Part shown: positions 14,601-25,404 of the stretch, in pieces
How positions within the stretch are numbered: position 1 is the stretch's first letter
Layout of the letters: each line of letters opens with the position of its first letter
Source of the DNA: Apostichopus parvimensis
Lineage: Eukaryota > Echinodermata > Holothuroidea > Aspidochirotida > Stichopodidae
Reading direction: 5' to 3'
Assembly (NCBI GenBank): GCA_000934455.1
Contig: KN884993.1
Span: forward strand, 37,602-101,601
Length of the DNA stretch: 64,000 nucleotides
The notes under the pieces: model-generated
What the model saw: only the letters and a program-made list of their open reading frames with translations
The model's database searches: none
Told to the model about the DNA's origin: nothing
Program-made: the position numbers and the translations under genes

Positions 14601-17600
14601 AAACAATGTGTGAAGGAAGGAAGGAAAGGGGGGGGGGGAGGGGGTTAGTTAATCTAACAAGGATGAATATTTCCTCAACTTTCATGGTGGCTGCAGTGTT
14701 GATGATGAAGAAGTGGGCTTTATGAATGAGTGGCGGCTAAGCCGCCTCCATTGAGTGGATATGTGTGTGACTTAAAAAAAAACAAAAAAACCATCAGCAG
14801 CTGACGCAGCCGGAAAAGCCCTGCTGCGGGGTATGCGCCCTTATTAAGAGGATACCATCCTGAAAGGATACGATGGAAGCCTCCATCGATATGTGGAGGG
14901 TGGGGGGGGGACGGGGGAAGGAACAAATGTGTATACTACATACTATAATTATTTTATCTTTGGATTTTTGTAGCATTTTTACTTCTGGGGTTAAACAGGG
15001 TTTAACAGATAGCTGTTTGTTCTTGTGAGTCTTTGTGTAGTTATCGATGGATGCAAAGAATGAGGACAGTTTCCAGTATCTTTTTTTTTTTTTTTAAGTA
15101 CCAAATATTTTGGTATGCCTTATGTGGTTGGTAGAGCGAAACCACATCGTTTTGTTGGGATATGTGTACATGGCAGCTCGAATAAGAAGGAAAAAAAGAC
15201 ACCTTTTTTTTTAATTTTTTTTTTTTTTTCCTATTGTGGTAGAAATGAGCCAGCAACTTAAATGTGTGCTCAAGAAACGTCTTAAGTGATTAACCAAAGA
15301 CTTAAAACCAAGTACAAGTAAGGTAGAAATCATTTTCAAAGATATTTTCTTTATAATGTCATTAGTATATCTTTTTTTTCCTTCTTCTTCTTCTCCGTGT
15401 TTAACTCGTGTTTTCTTTTTCTCATTCTCTCGTGTCTATGGTGAATATTATCAACAATTCACCCTAAATTTGTCTTCTTTTTTCTTCTTCTTTTGAGTCT
15501 TTATTTCTCTTTCGCCATCTATTTATTTCTTTGTTTCTGACTAGGGATTATTTTGATTTCCGAATTTGTATATGTTAGAATTTTAACCCAATTTAGTGCA
15601 AAATTTGTCAGTCATTTCAACAGACTGGATCAATCTTTGTATTCCATCCTTCCAAGTTTGCCTTTTTTTTCTTCTTTTTTCTTTTTTTCTTTATCACTTT
15701 TTTTTTTTTATTACTATTATTATAATTATTATTACGATCACTATTATTATTTTGGTCTTGTAGTAGTCGTTTCCTCTTGTGGATATTAACGAGACGAGTT
15801 GCGTCATGTTATGCCTCTAGTTGTTTGACGTTGGCGATATATTTTTTTTCTTATTTGTTTTCTCTCTCTGACTCACTTTCTCTGTTACCTTTTTGGTCTT
15901 TTTTTCTGTCTTTTTGACTAAAATAGGCAGAATATGAGCCTCTGACCAGTGTACTAATTTCTGAAATATTAGTTGTAGCAGCTGTAACTCCCAATTGGAG
16001 TCTCTTAGCTTTTTAGAGTAATAATATTATTAAGGGAAATTTTAGTATAAAATATCGTGTGCATTTTTTTCCTCTTTTTTTTTTTTTACTTAGTTGCAGC
16101 TGATAGGGATTATAGGCAGTGGTGGTTGTAAATTTTGTTTTTAATAATTCTGAAGGCCAAATATGGTGCTAACTGAAATATCAAACATGAAATATGGTTC
16201 TTAGCAAAGTAGGCGATGTTAGTGATAAAATTAAGAGTTTGAGCAAAGGAAACCTCAGAACGTAAACTACTAGGTCATATAAGTTTGGGGCAAAGGTACC
16301 AACGTAATATGTCACATAGTGGGTAATAGAAATTGGCAGAAAGCTACGATTGATAGAAAGAGAGGGTGGGTGGGCTATAGTGGGGGTTAGAGGAGGCAGG
16401 CAAGCAGGAGAGGGGGCACTTTTAAAATTGTAAATCAAATCAGTCAGAGAATAAATTCAGTGTTTTAGTAAGGAATATAAACTATCAAAATTTAAACATG
16501 CCATTTTTTTAGTTGATGGTGCAAAAAAGGTATTGTCCCCCTGGTATTATCCCAAATTGTCAAAATTTTAATTTTGAAGAAGCACTGTTTTAAAGGTACT
16601 TTCATTTTACGAATCTGATGTCGTTTATTAGTTCTAGAGGAAGAAGATGTTTTGCTCTTTAATTTTTATCAAGAGAGAAGAAGCAGAGATAATCTGATAG
16701 TTATTTTTATTCCACACCTATTTTTTATTTTTTTTTGGTTTTATTTTTTTTTGGTCTTAGTTAGCTGTGGATATTATTCAAGAGTTTCATCAGTACTTTA
16801 AGTATTTCTGATATTTTTAAACTAACCTAACAGAACTGTTGTTCTGTTTCTTTTCTATTAATACCTTTTATTAAATTGTAAGTTATCCCAACAAAGCTAT
16901 GTGGTGGCCGAGGTTACTTGTCACTTATCATACCAAAGGATCGATTTATTATCATCATCATCATTATTATCATCATTATTATCGTTATTGTTGTTACTAC
17001 TACTGTTATTAATATCATTATCAACGATTATTGTATTTGGAAAAAAGAAAAGAGAAAGAAAAAAAAAACCATGATAACCGTAACAAGACACAATGTTTGC
17101 AGCTGAATGTCCCAAGAAAAAAAACAGCTTCATACTAAGTAAAACATTGCAGATATATCTATCAACATATACGTAAGAACAGCAAGAGAGAAACAAGTGT
17201 TACTCGATAGAAGGAAAATGCAGCGAAATATGCTTGAAAATAAAATAAATAGTAATATTGATGTATTTTTATTAAAGTTGCTTACAGCGGTATAACCGGG
17301 TCTCTTTATTTTAAGAACACCATTCATTTGAACCAAGAAAATAAGTATTGAAAGTTTGGCTTCATTTTGTGGAAGATTCAACAGGCCGTCAGTGAGCGAG
17401 TTTAATTTCTGCGGACTTTGTTTATAATTAAAATGGTACGTTCCTCTCCCTTGGTATAGACCGCTTTAAGGAAATTATCCTGATTTGAGTTGCCTTAGCC
17501 CATCATCTCACCCCCACCCCCCAACCCTCCTAATTCCACATCTAGAAAGTAGAAATGGTAGCTGCCTAGTTGATATTGCTGATTTTTTCCTCCCTTTCAG

Positions 17601-20021
17601 AGAGAAAAAAGTAGTTGGTCTATCCAACAAACACCTTTCAAAACCCACTTGCTATATACACTTCCTTCCCATTTTTTTTTCATTTTTTTAAAAATAAAAC
17701 TTTTTGCATGTTGAAATAAAAAAGAGAAAAATCTCTCATTCTTTATCAGGTTACTCTTTTCTGCAGCAATGGTCATGAAAGTGCATGTTATTTGCTAAAA
17801 TTAATCATTATTTTCTCAAACAGGGCATGTAGGCGCTCCTTTCTTCTGTTTTTTTGTCTTCGACTATACACCATGGCATCATTTCTATGTGATTTTATCT
17901 AGCAAATTAATCTGCTAGAAATACATAGCAGCAAATCTGCTAGGTGGAAGCATCAGTTATTTAGTACCTTGCAAAGCTGACTTTGTGTCTTGGGGCCAAA
18001 TCAGTGATCTTCCATTTTGTAAGGGCAGGTATCAAAGAGTTATTAAAAAATTACCTGGGTAAAGTCAAGATACGAAACGTCAAGACTCATTTTGATCTCA
18101 GAATCAGCCAAAATTCTAAACCAGCACAAGACGAGAAATGCCTGTGTGAGAATTTCGATCTTGGTATTAAACACTCGTGTTATTCCTGTCAACTTAAAAA
18201 ACTTAAAAGAACTCTGATGTTCTTTCTTGATGATGAGAATCAAATAGCTTTTAATTTTAATGGGAATTGAGTTTATCTATGACGGTAACATAATCAAATC
18301 ATGAAATGGTACAAGATGTTGCCTTTAAAACTGTTCAGGGATAAACGGATGGAAGATCGCTGATTTTCACCGGCTTAGACAAGTCAATGCTATCCACAGT
18401 GTGCATGTGTAGACATATATATATATGTATATATATGTATACATTTAAAAGGTGTGCTTAATCAGGAACAGGTGGCAGCGCCTTCATCATCATCATCATC
18501 CAACGAAGCATTCTTTAACTATCTTGCTGCCCGCCTCTGTCTTGATGAAGACCACCCACCCACACATGCACACACACTACTACATATTGCAGCTAGCTAG
18601 CTAGACATGCAGCTATCAGTTAGCATGTTGCTGAGCCAGCCGCTAGCAGCCATATCAAGAGCATGTTGTAACATTTGTATATTCACGCAGTATTGTCATG
18701 ACTTTTGAGATTCGCAATATTCTGACAGTCGTCGATTTTCTCGTATGCAAAATGTTTAGTATGTATTTTTTTTTTTCGGTCCTGTTGAAATGCATTTTCC
18801 CCCCCCCCCCCCTCTCTTTCTCTCTCATAAAGCTTGCTTGGCAGCACCGTGGATTTGAAAAGGTCGTCAGTATTGCACCCAATTATGTTAGAAATCCAGG
18901 GGGGGGGGGAGCGGGAAACGTTTGGCAAATGGTTTAATCATAAACATTGGACCCGAAGAATAAGTCCTTTACCCTCCATGAGAGCACATTGTGTAATAAA
19001 TTTCAGCTTTATAGTTTGTTATAATTTGGGACAATACTGAAGACCTTAAAAGCAAGCTTTTGTTTTTTTCCCAGCTATTTAACATTTTTCCCTTTTTTTT
19101 TCAAGATATCCCACTTGGTGGTTCACCCACTACTCACCTAACAATAACTGTGCATTTTTCCCTCTTCAGTTTTTTTTCCTTTTTTTTGAAGTTCAAATAA
19201 AAACCATATCGAATGTGTCACCTGCTTATGGAGAATATGCACAAGGAACATGTGGGATACTTGCTGTAGTGGTATTATGCACCCAATTGCCCCCTCCATC
19301 TCCCCCCCCCCCCCCCCCGCCCCCTTTACCATATTGCAGAATATAATAGCAAGTGGCATATTATAACGATAAATGTACCATTCATCTACTGGGGACATTT
19401 TACACGCCCAAAAAGAGTTCATCTTTTCTTCCCCAATCCCCCCATTTGCTCCTCCCTCACTCTACCACTCCCCCACCCCCCTGCCCCTAAACCATCATTC
19501 TCACAGTTTCCTACAAATAGAACATTTGTAGTTGAATGCCGTGTTCAAATTTTACATTGCATGCTATGTTGCTTCCTTGTCAATTCAACTATTTGCGCTG
19601 ACATGTATAATGGTTTGCGACATATTTTTTTTATTTGGGCTGATATGCAAGCATTCCTACCTAGCATACTACCATGCTTGCACAGCCTGGGTGGCAATGT
19701 CTTTAATTCTATCTGATTTTCAGCTTTTATGTTTTTGTTTTCCTCTATTTTTCTCTCACTCTATCTCTCTCTCATGTTTTTTTTTTTGTAGTGACTTTTA
19801 AAAAGAAAAGAAAAGAAAAGATACAAGAGTTGTTTTCTCTTCTTCACCTCACAGACAAAGTTGAAATTGTGGAGGGAAAAGTCACGCTTTGCCGAGATGC
19901 AGCCAAAGGGAAATGCATGCGAACCAACTGCAAATACTACCACGTCCCCATCACTGCAACCAACGGCATCCTTCCCGCTACCGCATCCGCAAACGCAACG
20001 GCTGCTAGTGCTACCTTTTAG
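2559..20021 (+). CDS. muscleblind-like tandem CCCH zinc-finger RNA-binding protein, 3' part (exons listed separately)
   Basis: Proteins of this type bind pre-mRNA and mRNA through paired CCCH fingers and regulate splicing, localisation and stability. In-window exons are 7361-7429, 10105-10267, 10978-11030 and 11664-11751, followed by either 12945-13105 or 19855-20021; 2559-2609 is a possible earlier exon. All joins keep one open frame (phases 0, 0, 1, 0, 1). The protein shows a short polar segment, a 72-residue Pro/Met/Gln-rich linker, finger A (C-X7-C-X4-C-X3-H) and, 15 residues later, finger B (C-X7-C-X4-C-X3-H) preceded by a VEI..GKVT-C motif. The close spacing and that motif match the finger pairs of muscleblind (for example V-NG-V-AC and NTVTVC before MBNL1 fingers 2 and 4). 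Finger A differs from MBNL fingers 1 and 3, which are C-X7-C-X6-C-X3-H. ZC3H10-like CCCH proteins are the main alternative, but their finger spacing fits less well. The N-terminal fingers and start codon are outside the window. Confidence 0.7.
2610..7360 (+). other. intron or intergenic sequence, no gene seen
   Basis: AT-rich sequence with many A and T homopolymers (for example near 2695-2720, 4190-4205 and 4910-4925). I found no phase-compatible exon with good splice sites. The open frames of 60-128 codons here are low-complexity shadows. Confidence 0.5.
7361..7429 (+). CDS. CCCH gene, internal exon (69 nt)
   Basis: The acceptor TTCCTTTAATTCCTTAG precedes an open segment of 23 codons starting MWNYLKDD and ending PEYSSYAQ, followed by donor GTCTGT. 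It is phase 0 at both ends, so it joins in frame to the exon at 10105. The segment is polar and Trp/Tyr/Ser-containing with no named domain. It could be a cassette exon because its length is a multiple of three. I cannot exclude that its ATG serves as an internal start in some transcripts. Confidence 0.6.
7430..10104 (+). other. intron with a 46-bp minisatellite
   Basis: Intron between the exons at 7361 and 10105. The only structured element I see is the 46-bp array at 7923-8358 with decayed copies trailing to about 8500. The rest is AT-rich, with a G-rich patch at 9265-9305. Confidence 0.55.
7923..8358. repeat. 46-bp minisatellite, 9 copies
   Basis: The block containing ATGGTATCATTTAGGCTGG recurs at 7961, 8007, 8053, 8099, 8145, 8191, 8237, 8283 and 8329, exactly 46 bases apart. 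Two spacer variants occur, AGAGATCCTGTA and AGTGATAGTATA (or ..ACTATA), arranged in short blocks. This implies amplification of already diverged units. Decayed relatives (GGCTGGGTTAAA, GACTGGGTTAAAA) continue to about 8500. Confidence 0.95.
10105..10267 (+). CDS. CCCH gene, Pro/Met/Gln-rich linker exon
   Basis: A long pyrimidine tract ending CCCCAG precedes the exon and GTAAGT follows it. The frame that matches the neighbours gives 54 codons plus one base, including QPQLAQSTMFPSNLVYNPLP and MAQPQFLPSP. This is low-complexity Pro/Gln/Met sequence of the kind that separates finger pairs in muscleblind proteins. The longer open frame across this region, starting upstream in the intron, reads a different phase and does not join to the next exon. 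Confidence 0.75.
10529..10660. repeat. 26-bp tandem repeat, 5 copies, in an intron
   Basis: GGTTATAT recurs at 10541, 10567, 10593, 10619 and 10645, each 26 bases apart, within units of the form GCACRGTAYGGTTATATCCTCATG. It lies in the intron between the two linker exons. Confidence 0.92.
10978..11030 (+). CDS. CCCH gene, second linker exon (53 nt)
   Basis: The acceptor TTTTCTTAG precedes it and the donor GTAAGT follows. With the single base carried from the previous exon it encodes 18 codons reading LPMMPTFPLMAPHFIHNQ and ends in phase 0. It continues the Pro/Met-rich linker directly before the finger exon. The perfect donor and the phase match on both sides support it. Confidence 0.75.
11664..11751 (+). 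CDS. CCCH gene, zinc finger A exon
   Basis: A poly-T tract and TCGTAG precede it; GTAAGC follows. The 88 bases encode NTSETLPVC.. and one complete finger, CRDFKSGNC-KRPNC-KYAH (C-X7-C-X4-C-X3-H), then VVE and one extra base (phase 1). That base joins to AT at 12945 or AC at 19855 to make Asp in both cases. RPNCKYAH resembles the RNA-contacting end of muscleblind and ZC3H10 fingers. This is the last exon common to both predicted isoforms. Confidence 0.85.
11752..12944 (+). other. intron
   Basis: Intron between finger A and terminal exon a. No conserved element is recognised. A 109-codon open frame at 11800-12129 begins 49 bases after the donor, has no family resemblance, and is rejected as a gene. 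Confidence 0.55.
12945..13105 (+). CDS. CCCH gene, alternative terminal exon a with zinc finger B
   Basis: The acceptor TCATCACCTCCAG precedes it. With the carried G it encodes DYVEITDGKVTV, then finger CRYAVQNRC-TRPRC-KFYH (C-X7-C-X4-C-X3-H), PP, and a tail ending PGVTNA before TGA at 13103-13105. The VEI..GKVTVC lead and CKFYHPP end match the second finger of muscleblind pairs. It shares 19 of 34 residues with terminal exon b at 19855 and uses the same splice phase. The two therefore look like duplicated, mutually exclusive last exons. A stop and a U-rich 3' UTR follow. Confidence 0.85.
13106..19791 (+). other. 3' UTR of isoform a, then intron before terminal exon b
   Basis: After the TGA at 13105 the sequence is strongly T-rich, with ATT triplet runs at 15710-15760 and 16940-17010, as expected of a long animal 3' UTR. 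Candidate poly(A) signals AATAAA are at 14557, 16450, 17239, 17244, 17693 and 17715; which one is used cannot be told. For isoform b this whole stretch is intron. Long poly-C and poly-G runs occur near 18800, 18900 and 19300. Confidence 0.5.
19792..19854 (+). CDS. optional 21-codon extension of terminal exon b (upstream alternative acceptor)
   Basis: A very strong acceptor (a CT-rich tract, then about eleven T and GTAG ending at 19791) would start the exon 63 bases earlier than the site at 19854. With the carried G it reads V-TFKKKRKEKIQELFSLLHLT in frame into DKVEIVEGKV, without a stop. The insert carries a KKKRKEK basic cluster, a plausible nuclear localisation or RNA-binding patch. Part of it, (AAAAG)n, is simple sequence. 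Whether this site is used is unknown. Confidence 0.4.
19855..20021 (+). CDS. CCCH gene, alternative terminal exon b with zinc finger B
   Basis: The acceptor TTTTCTCTTCTTCACCTCACAG precedes it. With the carried G it encodes DKVEIVEGKVTL, finger CRDAAKGKC-MRTNC-KYYH (C-X7-C-X4-C-X3-H), VP, then an Ala/Thr-rich tail ending SATF before TAG at 20019-20021. The KGKC..NCKYYH core is closer to canonical muscleblind fingers (KGRC..CKYFH) than exon a. The phase is identical to exon a, so the choice of exon swaps both the finger and the C-terminus. I prefer the acceptor at 19853-19854, but the one at 19791 is equally in frame. Confidence 0.85.
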
Positions 20022-23000
20022 CAGTATTCATCAATGGCTTGCAAAAAAACCCCGCCACTCATATGCCCTAGATAAATCTGTTAGTATGTTGTGGTGTCTG
20101 TATGTGTGTGTCTGGATAGACTTTCAAAGAAATATTGAAAAAATTAAAATTAAAAAAAAAAAAATCCTCGGCAGAGGTTTTTTTTTTTTTTTTTTTAATT
20201 GTTTACTTCAAGCCACAAGTCTTTATTTACCGATGCCAGATCCCCCAAAACACACCCCAATAATTAAAATAAAAAAAAAAAAAATTGGGAAATAAAGTCA
20301 TGCCGTAGGACGGTGAACAAGAGAAAACAAAATCTGGTACTTGTTAAAGTTTTTAAATTTTGGAAGGGGACAGAATGGAATGCAAAGGAGTAAATTGTTG
20401 GGAGATTGGGAATGGCATCTCTGAGAATAAGACTTGTGGCGGCTTGATCTCTATGCTTCTGAGGATCACCTTGCAAGACACATCTCATGCTAGTAATTGT
20501 CAAGTCAAGCTTGGTATTACATATCTGCAACTGGCTTATTTCTTCATAATCCTACTTTTTTGATTGAATACTGCGATGGAATGTATCTATCTCTCTCTTT
20601 CCTTTATCACCCCTCTCTTTTTTTTCACTTTTTTCTTTTTTTGTTGGAAATTTTTTTTCCCACCCCTTTTGTCCCATTGGTCGAGTTGGTACCAAGATGT
20701 TGCATATTCATGTTCTAAAATTAACATGATATAAATAATTATAAAAAAAAGTTGTGTGTTTTAAGCCTATGCCATTGTTGATGTACTAGAGGAGTTGTAG
20801 TACCCATGTTGACTGTTCCATTTATTCAATGGGGGGGGGGGACTTTTTTTAAAAAGTTTATTCTTATTAAACACTTTGTTCATCTATTTCTACATCAAAA
20901 ATTTCTTGAACAATTTTTAACACAAATTTAGGTAAAGAGCATGTGAATATTTTCTTTGTTTCTTCCACCCTTTTCTTGTTGTAACCGTGGAACTTGAGAT
21001 GTCAAATTTTAAAAGCATGTATAATAGTTACCTTTATGTAGTACAGACAGTTTTCCAATCACTGAATATTTCCAATTCTTAAACAACTCCAAACAAAAAC
21101 AAAAAATGAAAAAAAAAAACGAGAAAGATAACAGAATTTAAAAAAAAAAAAAAATTAAAAAATTCTTGAACTGCTGAAATTATTTCTAAAAATGCAGTAC
21201 TTTTTCTTAAAAGAGTGATTCTCTTAAAACTTGCCAAAATTGTAAGGCACATATTTTCTTAAATTGTTCAAACTTAACCATACAGAGAAGTTTGCATTTC
21301 ATTTATATCCATAGTGGTTCGTTAAAAACCCAAGTCATATGCAAAGAGAAAAAAAAAAATGGCAGTCGTGAACACAAAAGGGCTGACACCATGCACGCAA
21401 CACCTTCATGAAATTCACCCCCCCCCACCCCCCCCTGGTCTTGATGCACTTGACTTCCATTTATAGAGAACTAAACAAGCCTACGCAGCAAAAGGGCCTT
21501 AATTTGTCGTCTTGATATTAAAACATGAAAACTCATCTGAAATTTGATTATGAACTGAAATAAGCAGCCATTTTACCTTTATTCTTAGTACAATATAGAT
21601 TATGTACTCAGTTATAATATTCCTTGTTTATTTTTTTATATTTGTTTGGTGATCAATCTGAAATTAGTCCATACTCACTTCTTCCAAAATTTTGTTCTCT
21701 TTAAGTACCTTCTTTTTTTTCTTCATGATTTTTTTTTCATTTAGTACTTCAATTAGACTAACAACAATCTATTATAGCAGTAGGACAGGAGATGGGGTGG
21801 GGGCAGGAGGTTGATTTCTGCAGACCTATTGACTGTTTTCTCATAAAAACCAAATGAAAAATTAATGCACCTTTGCAATCTGCCCGGGGGAGGGGGGGGG
21901 TGGGATTACATTTGTAACCGTCTTTTACTTTCATGAAATATTGTCAAATTTGTTGGCACCTTGAAATTTTTAATCAACGTGCATCTCCTATGATCAGTCG
22001 TCTTTTAGTGATGTGGTAGGGGGTCGTTGCAAGTTGTGTCTGGTATACCCCTGAGTATTCTTGACCAGCCACGGGATCGTCTCTTATTTTGAATCATTCA
22101 CAAAGTTTCTTAGATCTGTTTGATCATAACGACATCACCATTCTGCTTGCTCCCTGCTTGCAAAAGGTTAGCACCGGTTTTGCTTCTTTACAAAGTTTCT
22201 TACAATGCTTACAGAATAGGGGGAAAATATTACACACTTTTTGACCCAACTATACCCTCATCGCACCTACTACCAAGACCCCTCACCCCACCCCCCCCTC
22301 CCGCCCTCTCTCTCTACTTCAAGAAAACAAATGTTCAGAGGGTCATAGACTCAACCCAAATGTCAGATTGTGTGGTAGCAATACAGAATAATGCAACTCA
22401 CTGTCGACCGATGAACGCTGCTAATGTCTCTTGGTGTTGCTTCAGAGGACTAAAGTCTGAGCAAGACTATTTGAGAATCTTTCAATATTTCAATCTCACA
22501 GAACTATTTCACATCAGCACCAGATCAAAAGGCCTCTGGTTGTAGGAAGAAAGGAAACTAATTTTTGTCCAAGGGTGACATTTCACAGAATCCATCATTT
22601 TGCACTTAAATAGATTGCTGACATTTTGACAAAAATAATTTGGGATGATTTTGTCTTGCTGCTAGCATGTTATGACCTTTAACTCTAAAAGCCTGCTGCT
22701 ATATGGTAAATGGTTTGTGTAGTAGTCTCACTAGTCTCACTAGTAGTCTCACTAGTCCAGTCACTTTATTCAATTGATGAATCTTAGCTGTTTAAAGGGT
22801 CATTTCCCAAAATCAGAAAATGGTATTAAAATATAACCTGCACTGATAGCAGTGATATTTGACAGCCTACAACATACCAAACTTAATTTGTGTGCCTAAT
22901 GGTAATCCTGTAATCTCTGCTAGCTGCCACATCGGTTGACGTCTTTTTCTGCCAAAATATCAGGAAAGCTTTTTAAAAAAAGAAAAGTCACAGTTGTTGT

Positions 23001-24007
23001 TGTCCGGACAATAATTTATCGTCCAGTTCTGACAAGGAACAAGTTTTTTAAATCCTGAGGATCATGGTTTTGAACCTTCTTTTAATATCCAAAATTTCCT
23101 CTGCCCATTCGTTTATATAGATTACCAAATCTAATTTCTATGGTTGATTTTAATACTCCAAGGTTTCAAAAAGGGAAAAAAGTCTCCTCACTTGTGGAAA
23201 TATTTTCAAGTTTACGAATCAACCAACGGGTTGAGTCTGTGATCACTCTGAACTTTAATCAAATATAATTATTAAATATCGTCCAATCAGTTACCAGGTA
23301 AGTCTTTAGCAGTGATTGTTGTAATATCCCCATTCTGTTGGGGGGGGGGGGGTGAGGGGGCAGATTTAAATGTCATCTGAAGATTACCAGGGGGAGGCTA
23401 CCTATTGAAGATTCCAAATAACTATATTTTTCATAGATGGAGAAAATCAAATAAGAAACAGTTGAATGAAGCAAATAAGCCAACTTTCAATACAATTCCC
23501 GAGACAAGTTTGCTACCAATTAAATAATAAAACACTTCCTCTGGATTGATACGTTCGTTCAGTGAAAATTACATTTATTAATAAGCTTAAATATTGTGCC
23601 AAATTGTTCACTTGCTATTATTATTATTATTATTTTTGGTTGTTAGGGGTTTAGGTTTCTTTGTTTATGTTTTGGTAATTAGGAAAGTTCTTAACGATGT
23701 GTCCTGTTGTTGAATGAATCAACCAGCATTTTTTTCTGTCTTCTTTTTCCTTTTGTTTCAATGGTTTGTTCAAACATTGGATTGTGCCAAAAGTAATACA
23801 AACAACTTGTTCTGTCGGTCACAATGATAATAACTAGTCAAATTACTAGTTATTTGCGTCTCTCGTTGGGAGCAACACATGTTCACAGAAAACCCTAGAA
23901 ACAAGATCAGTGAATCGCTTTGCAGCCAACTACCCCCATCCTTAGGGTTTATCCTGGACACGTAGTAGTAGTAACACACAGCCTTTTACAGAAAGAGTAT
24001 TAGGTTT
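20022..24007 (+). other. 3' UTR of isoform b and downstream sequence
   Basis: AT-rich, with a likely poly(A) signal AATAAA at 20291-20296, about 270 bases after the stop, and others further on. Poly-G/C runs near 20830, 21418, 21890 and 23340. A 141-codon frame at 22120-22545 has no features of a real protein. No gene is seen. Confidence 0.5.
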
Positions 24008-24192
24008 NNNNNNNNNNNNNNNNNNNNNNNNNNNNNNNNNNNNNNNNNNNNNNNNNNNNNNNNNNNNNNNNNNNNNNNNNNNNNNNNNNNNNNNNNNNNN
24101 NNNNNNNNNNNNNNNNNNNNNNNNNNNNNNNNNNNNNNNNNNNNNNNNNNNNNNNNNNNNNNNNNNNNNNNNNNNNNNNNNNNNNNNNNNNN
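24008..24192. other. assembly gap (185 N)
   Basis: Unsequenced bases. Any reading frame across it is meaningless. Confidence 1.
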
Positions 24193-25225
24193 AAAAGTTT
24201 TGAATTTGATTGGGAAAATGTGAATTTTTGTGGATAAAGATGATGTTTTAATACATTTTGCATATATTGTAGAGTGTGTGGTACACTGGTAAAGTGTATA
24301 TATTCACTAGACGTTTATGTATTCTCATTTAGTGAATGGAATTTTTTAAATGAGGCTTGGCAATGTTCCCCCATTGTCTCATACAATTATACAAACAGAA
24401 AACTAAAAAAGGAACCTTTTTAAAGATGTATGAGTAAGTAATGTATGTTTTTTATTAACAACTTAAAAACTTGAATCCCTTTTACTATGTATGTATTTAG
24501 TATATCCGAGTGTTGCCATTGGGTAACTTTTGATTATCTATCATCTAAAAATTGTTTTTTTTTTCTACAAATGAATTAACCTCTACATATTGTAGGGAAT
24601 ACATGTATATCTTTAGTGTACTACTTTTAAAGGTCGTTTGTTTTGTGTGTTCTTTTTTCTTTTTTCTTTCTTTTGATTTCATTTTTTAAATTTCAGTTTA
24701 ATAAAAAAAAAAAAGATTTTTTCACTTCTTTTGTGACCAAAGACATCCTGTGGGCCTTGTGATTTCGGTTTATTTTACCAAATACCACGAAGAGATGCAA
24801 GTAATGGCAAGTAAATAATACCAAGCTGTGTTTTAGTCGATGAAATATTTAACAGAGGAGGAGAATAATGGTATGGGGTGTCATTTCAGAAAGGTTCTAC
24901 CTTCTGTGGAAAGACAGTAAACTAGCTGCTACGAGTCCAAGACTCAATTTTTTTTTTTTTCAACAAAATAAAAAAAATGTATCGTGCCGCCATTATATAT
25001 ATCTTCTTCATTCAAAGCTTGTAGTAAGGTTTTAAAATACTGATGCCGATTCTGTGGTGAACAGAATGGCCAATAGAAAATCGCTGTAGTCGGTTCCATT
25101 GCAGAAAATGAAAGCCCTGTAGCAAATCGCTAGTGTGATCCGTGTAGGTAAAAGCAGTATATACATATATATACTCTGATACGCATTTATATAACGTGGT
25201 ATGCTTGAAAGTTCATGCTTGCCTT

Positions 25226-25404
25226 ATTGCCATAGCAACAACAAGAAGGATGACATTCACTTTTGTTGTAGGAATACTGTTGCTACGGTTACCATGCAGT
25301 CAGGTTCGGTGACATTGAAAATTAAATGTCTCCACCGATATCCGGCTGTGCAGTCTGCTATTGTCTTACCAAAACAAAAGAAAAACGTCTGTTGCCACGA
25401 CAAC
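25226..25404. promoter_or_regulatory. cluster of three X-box-like (RFX) palindromes
   Basis: ATTGCCATAGCAAC at 25226-25239, GTTGCTACGGTTACC at 25279-25293 and GTTGCCACGACAAC at 25391-25404 each fit the RFX X-box GTNRCC-N(0-3)-RGYAAC with one or two mismatches. Three within 180 bases of AT-rich DNA is more than expected by chance. No adjacent gene start is visible, so this would be an enhancer or an unannotated promoter. Confidence 0.3.

Noticed and set aside
22120-22545. 141-codon plus-strand open frame
   Set aside because: Crosses a C-rich homopolymer stretch, has no recognisable motif and lies in probable 3' UTR or intergenic DNA.
24000-24263. Open frames across the N runs at 24008-24192 and 35586-35685
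   Set aside because: They exist only because unknown bases contain no stops.
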